Shown piece after piece: positions 6,358 to 7,615 of a stretch of 7,615 bases of DNA. Each line of letters opens with the position of its first letter. The first letter of the stretch is position 1. A program made the position numbers and the translations under genes. Under the pieces are notes generated by a model, which ran no database searches, was not told the origin of the DNA, and worked only from the letters and a program-made list of their open reading frames with translations. The stretch spans positions 1 to 7,615 of the forward strand of contig JACQEA010000292.1 of NCBI GenBank assembly GCA_016200825.1. The letters are read 5' to 3'. Source of the DNA: Chloroflexota bacterium (lineage in GTDB: Bacteria > Chloroflexota > Anaerolineae > UBA4142).

Positions 6358-6614
6358 CTACGCAACTTCCTTTACTTTCTCAGTCAGCCAGACGTTGATT
6401 AGCGTTTCTGTCGACACGCCTTGCTTGCGCGCGAGCGCGGTCAGTTTTTTCGCTAAGGCTGGCTCCACTGCGGTTAGAAACACGCGCCGTTTGATATTCA
6501 CGTCGAAATGTGCTTCGCGCGTCAAATCCCAGTAATCCGCAAGTCGTGGCTGTCCCAGAACTCTGCCGCTTGTTCGATGGTCTTGAAATGTTTTGGAATC
6601 GGATCCCGTTTCAT
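6358..6614 (-). pseudogene. CopG/BrnA-type antitoxin gene with a one-base deletion
   Basis: Reading from ATG 6614 gives 30 residues (MKRDPIPKHFKTIEQAAEFW, then DSHDL) and a stop at 6522-6524. Restoring one base near 6539-6542 gives an 85-aa protein continuing ADYWDLTREAHFDV, then a ribbon-helix-helix-like segment (KKLTALARKQGVSTETLINVWLTEK written here in two overlapping parts: KKLTALARKQGVS and STETLINVWLTEK), ending at TAG 6358-6360. The PKHFKTIEQAAEFWDSHD start and the Leu-rich end match CopG-like antitoxins (Pfam CopG_antitoxin/BrnA group), which bind a partner toxin and repress their own promoter. The usual BrnT-type partner is absent; instead the start is 1 nt after the DUF5615 toxin stop. 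The break is not in a homopolymer run. It may be real decay, a sequencing error, or a -1 frameshift site. Confidence 0.75.
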
Positions 6615-6615
6615 T

Positions 6616-6977
6616 TTATTTTTTTGCCAGTTTTCTAAATCTGTGCCTTCCAGGTTCTACGACAACAAAGGCTTGCTTTAACTCACTTTCGGTGTGATCT
6701 AGTAGAACCCTGCTCAATTCTTGATGAACCGCATTCTGCGTTGACGGCAACATGCGAAGATAGATCACTCCCGCGCCCAGTTCTTGGACAAAAACCAATC
6801 CACCGAAATCTCTGTCTCTCGAAACAAAAATTCGATCTTGCTCGCGGGCGGTCATCGTAAATCAGAATCGCTTGCCTGCGATAGACCGATTTTTGAAACA
6901 GGCACAACATCGTGTCCCAGGTCTGTTAGAAACCGCGCGGTGGACGCGTAAACATCCTGATCGAGAAGAAATTTCAT
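6616..6977 (-). pseudogene. DUF5615 PIN-like toxin gene split by a one-base deletion
   Basis: The ATG at 6977 overlaps the DUF433 stop (ATGA). The first 41 residues (MKFLLDQDVYASTARFLTDL, then GHDVVPVSKIGLSQASDSDL) are followed by TGA at 6852-6854. The second part starts with an ATG overlapping that stop (6853-6855) and runs 79 residues to TAA 6616-6618: MTAREQDRIFVSRDRDFGGL, GAGVIYLRMLPSTQNAVHQEL, FVVVEPGRHRFRKL. Joined by a -1 shift they make a 120-aa protein that aligns without gaps to DUF5615 (PIN/Mut7-C-like) proteins, with expected acidic residues D6 and the DRD of the second part. These are predicted ribonuclease toxins paired with DUF433. The ATGA at the break could allow coupled translation of two fragments, but a simple deletion is the plainer reading. 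Confidence 0.82.
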
Positions 6978-7204
6978 GCCGCCACTGTTGCGATGTGAAC
7001 ATCTTCTGCCAACAAAAGTTCAATTGCGTATTGGATGCACGCGCGAATATCTTCGATTTTTAGATCTGGATAATAATCCTGCAGAATCTTGTCGAATGGA
7101 ATTCCATCCCTAACCAACTCAAGTACATTTTGGACAGGAATACGCGTGCCTGAAACGCAGGGCTTGCCGAAATGAATATTGGGATTGACTTGAATTCGTT
7201 CCAT
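6974..7204 (-). CDS. DUF433 antitoxin-like HTH protein
   Basis: The 76-aa product carries the DUF433 core: HFGKPCVSGTRIPVQNVLEL (11-30), then DGIPFDKILQDYYPDLKIEDI (33-53, quoted here to show the conserved PDL), and ends with an alanine-rich tail. DUF433 proteins are small winged/HTH-like proteins commonly found immediately upstream of DUF5615 PIN-like toxins and presumed to act as antitoxin and autoregulator. That order is kept here: its TGA (6974-6976) overlaps the toxin ATG (6975-6977). The ATG at 7204 is the first start after an in-frame TAG; the best upstream purine patch is AGGG about 10 nt away. Unlike its two downstream partners, this gene is intact, as expected if the toxin side decays first. 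Confidence 0.87.
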   Translation of the reverse strand: MERIQVNPNIHFGKPCVSGTRIPVQNVLELVRDGIPFDKILQDYYPDLKIEDIRACIQYAIELLLAEDVHIATVAA

Positions 7205-7244
7205 TTGCTTTTGACCCTACCTTCTCTTTTGTTTCTCGGCAATT

Positions 7245-7273
7245 ATTTTACACGATTCCCAGTTTGTTGTCAC
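7245..7273 (-). promoter_or_regulatory. Promoter for the DUF433-DUF5615-CopG module
   Basis: On the minus strand GTGACA (7273-7268) and TAAAAT (7250-7245) stand 17 bp apart, each one mismatch from TTGACA and TATAAT. Transcription would start near 7238, about 34 nt before the DUF433 ATG. Apart from this promoter, the 7205-7278 gap shows no other feature. Confidence 0.62.
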
Positions 7274-7278
7274 TTCAG

Positions 7279-7320
7279 GCACATTGCTTTTTGCTTTTGC
7301 CTTTTAACTTTTCACTTGAG
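7279..7320. repeat. Second heptamer-phased repeat, at the stop of the HTH gene
   Basis: Six consecutive 7-nt units can be drawn: GCACATT (7279), GCTTTTT (7286), GCTTTTG (7293), CCTTTTA (7300), ACTTTTC (7307) and ACTTGAG (7314). The fifth and sixth units contain the stop codon of the leftward HTH gene (7312-7314). The style matches the array at 4309-4391: 7-nt period, low complexity, and overlap with a stop codon. The units are less uniform here, and T-richness alone could explain part of the pattern. Confidence 0.5.
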
Positions 7321-7615
7321 GATATAATACGTCCCCTTTTTGTCGCCCATCTTGAGCAAAACTCCATTCTCCACCAAATCCGCCAGATCGCGGCGAATAG
7401 TTTCCTCGCTCACATCCGAAAACATTTCGCGATAATCGCGGTTCGTGATGCGCTGATTCTTGGCGAGAAATTCCAGCGCGGCAAGTTGGCGTTCATTCAA
7501 ATTTAATTTCTGCCATTTGCTCCGATCAATTTCATCCACGACTAATTTTTCGCCGGGTCCGCGCAACGTGACGCGGAATCCATTCGCCGTCTCTGCAAAA
7601 CGCGGCGCGGGCAAA
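7312..7615 (-). CDS. C-terminus of HTH regulator, COG2865/AlbA_2-like (5'-truncated)
   Basis: The frame is open through the window edge; the TTG at 7614 is an internal Leu in LPAPRFAETANGFRVTLRG, a linker typical of the end of the ATP-binding part of COG2865 regulators (often annotated 'putative DNA-binding domain/RecG-like', with an N-terminal AlbA_2 domain). It is followed by a winged helix (LNLNERQLAALEFLAKNQ, then TNRDYREMFSDVSEETIRRD, LADLVENGVL, GDKKGTYYILK). About 100 residues are visible. The wing and recognition helix suggest DNA binding; targets are unknown. It reads in the same direction as the toxin-antitoxin module but is separated by about 100 bp with its own candidate promoter for the latter. 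The family call rests on the C-terminal pattern only. Confidence 0.7.
   Translation of the reverse strand, partial: LPAPRFAETANGFRVTLRGPGEKLVVDEIDRSKWQKLNLNERQLAALEFLAKNQRITNRDYREMFSDVSEETIRRDLADLVENGVLLKMGDKKGTYYILK

Overview
The window looks like a piece of a Chloroflexota (Anaerolineae-type) chromosome or metagenome-assembled genome. This is an inference from three things: a baseplate-J-like membrane protein, ruvX and mltG joined by 4-nt overlaps; a strong bias for GCG (Ala) and CGC (Arg) codons that fills the core genes with GCGCGC strings; and heptamer-phased low-complexity repeats at gene ends. No rRNA, tRNA or CRISPR array was seen.

Layout, left to right. Positions 2-1210 (+) hold the C-terminal part of an N6-adenine DNA methyltransferase of restriction-modification type; its start lies outside the window and its composition is less GCGC-rich than what follows. 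Positions 1225-5629 (+) form a compact run: a membrane-anchored baseplate-J-like protein, the RuvX/YqgF nuclease-fold protein, the endolytic murein transglycosylase MltG, and a GT4/GT5-like glycosyltransferase. The first three are translationally coupled by ATGA and TTGA overlaps. The glycosyltransferase is separated from mltG only by a striking array of twelve degenerate heptamers that begins in the mltG stop codon and runs into the glycosyltransferase start codon.

Positions 5630-6030 hold no gene but are rich in structure: nested inverted repeats (5684-5855), an intrinsic terminator (5869-5900), a perfect 9-bp hairpin (5911-5942) and a consensus-like promoter (5961-5989). The promoter drives a 62-aa zinc-ribbon protein, which ends at a bidirectional terminator (6231-6274). 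Three copies of a 9-mer spaced by about one helical turn follow.

The right part is on the minus strand. A promoter at 7245-7273 precedes a DUF433 antitoxin-like gene, coupled by ATGA to a DUF5615 PIN-like toxin gene, itself 1 nt from a CopG/BrnA-type antitoxin gene. The toxin and the CopG gene each carry one apparent single-base deletion, so the module looks broken, unless these are sequencing errors or recoding sites. The right edge holds the C-terminus of an HTH regulator (COG2865/AlbA_2-like), whose stop codon also abuts a heptamer-phased repeat.

Nothing here is a clear new defence or metabolic system. The most unusual signals are the stop-to-start heptamer array, the structured 5684-5900 segment, and the doubly frameshifted three-gene toxin-antitoxin module.
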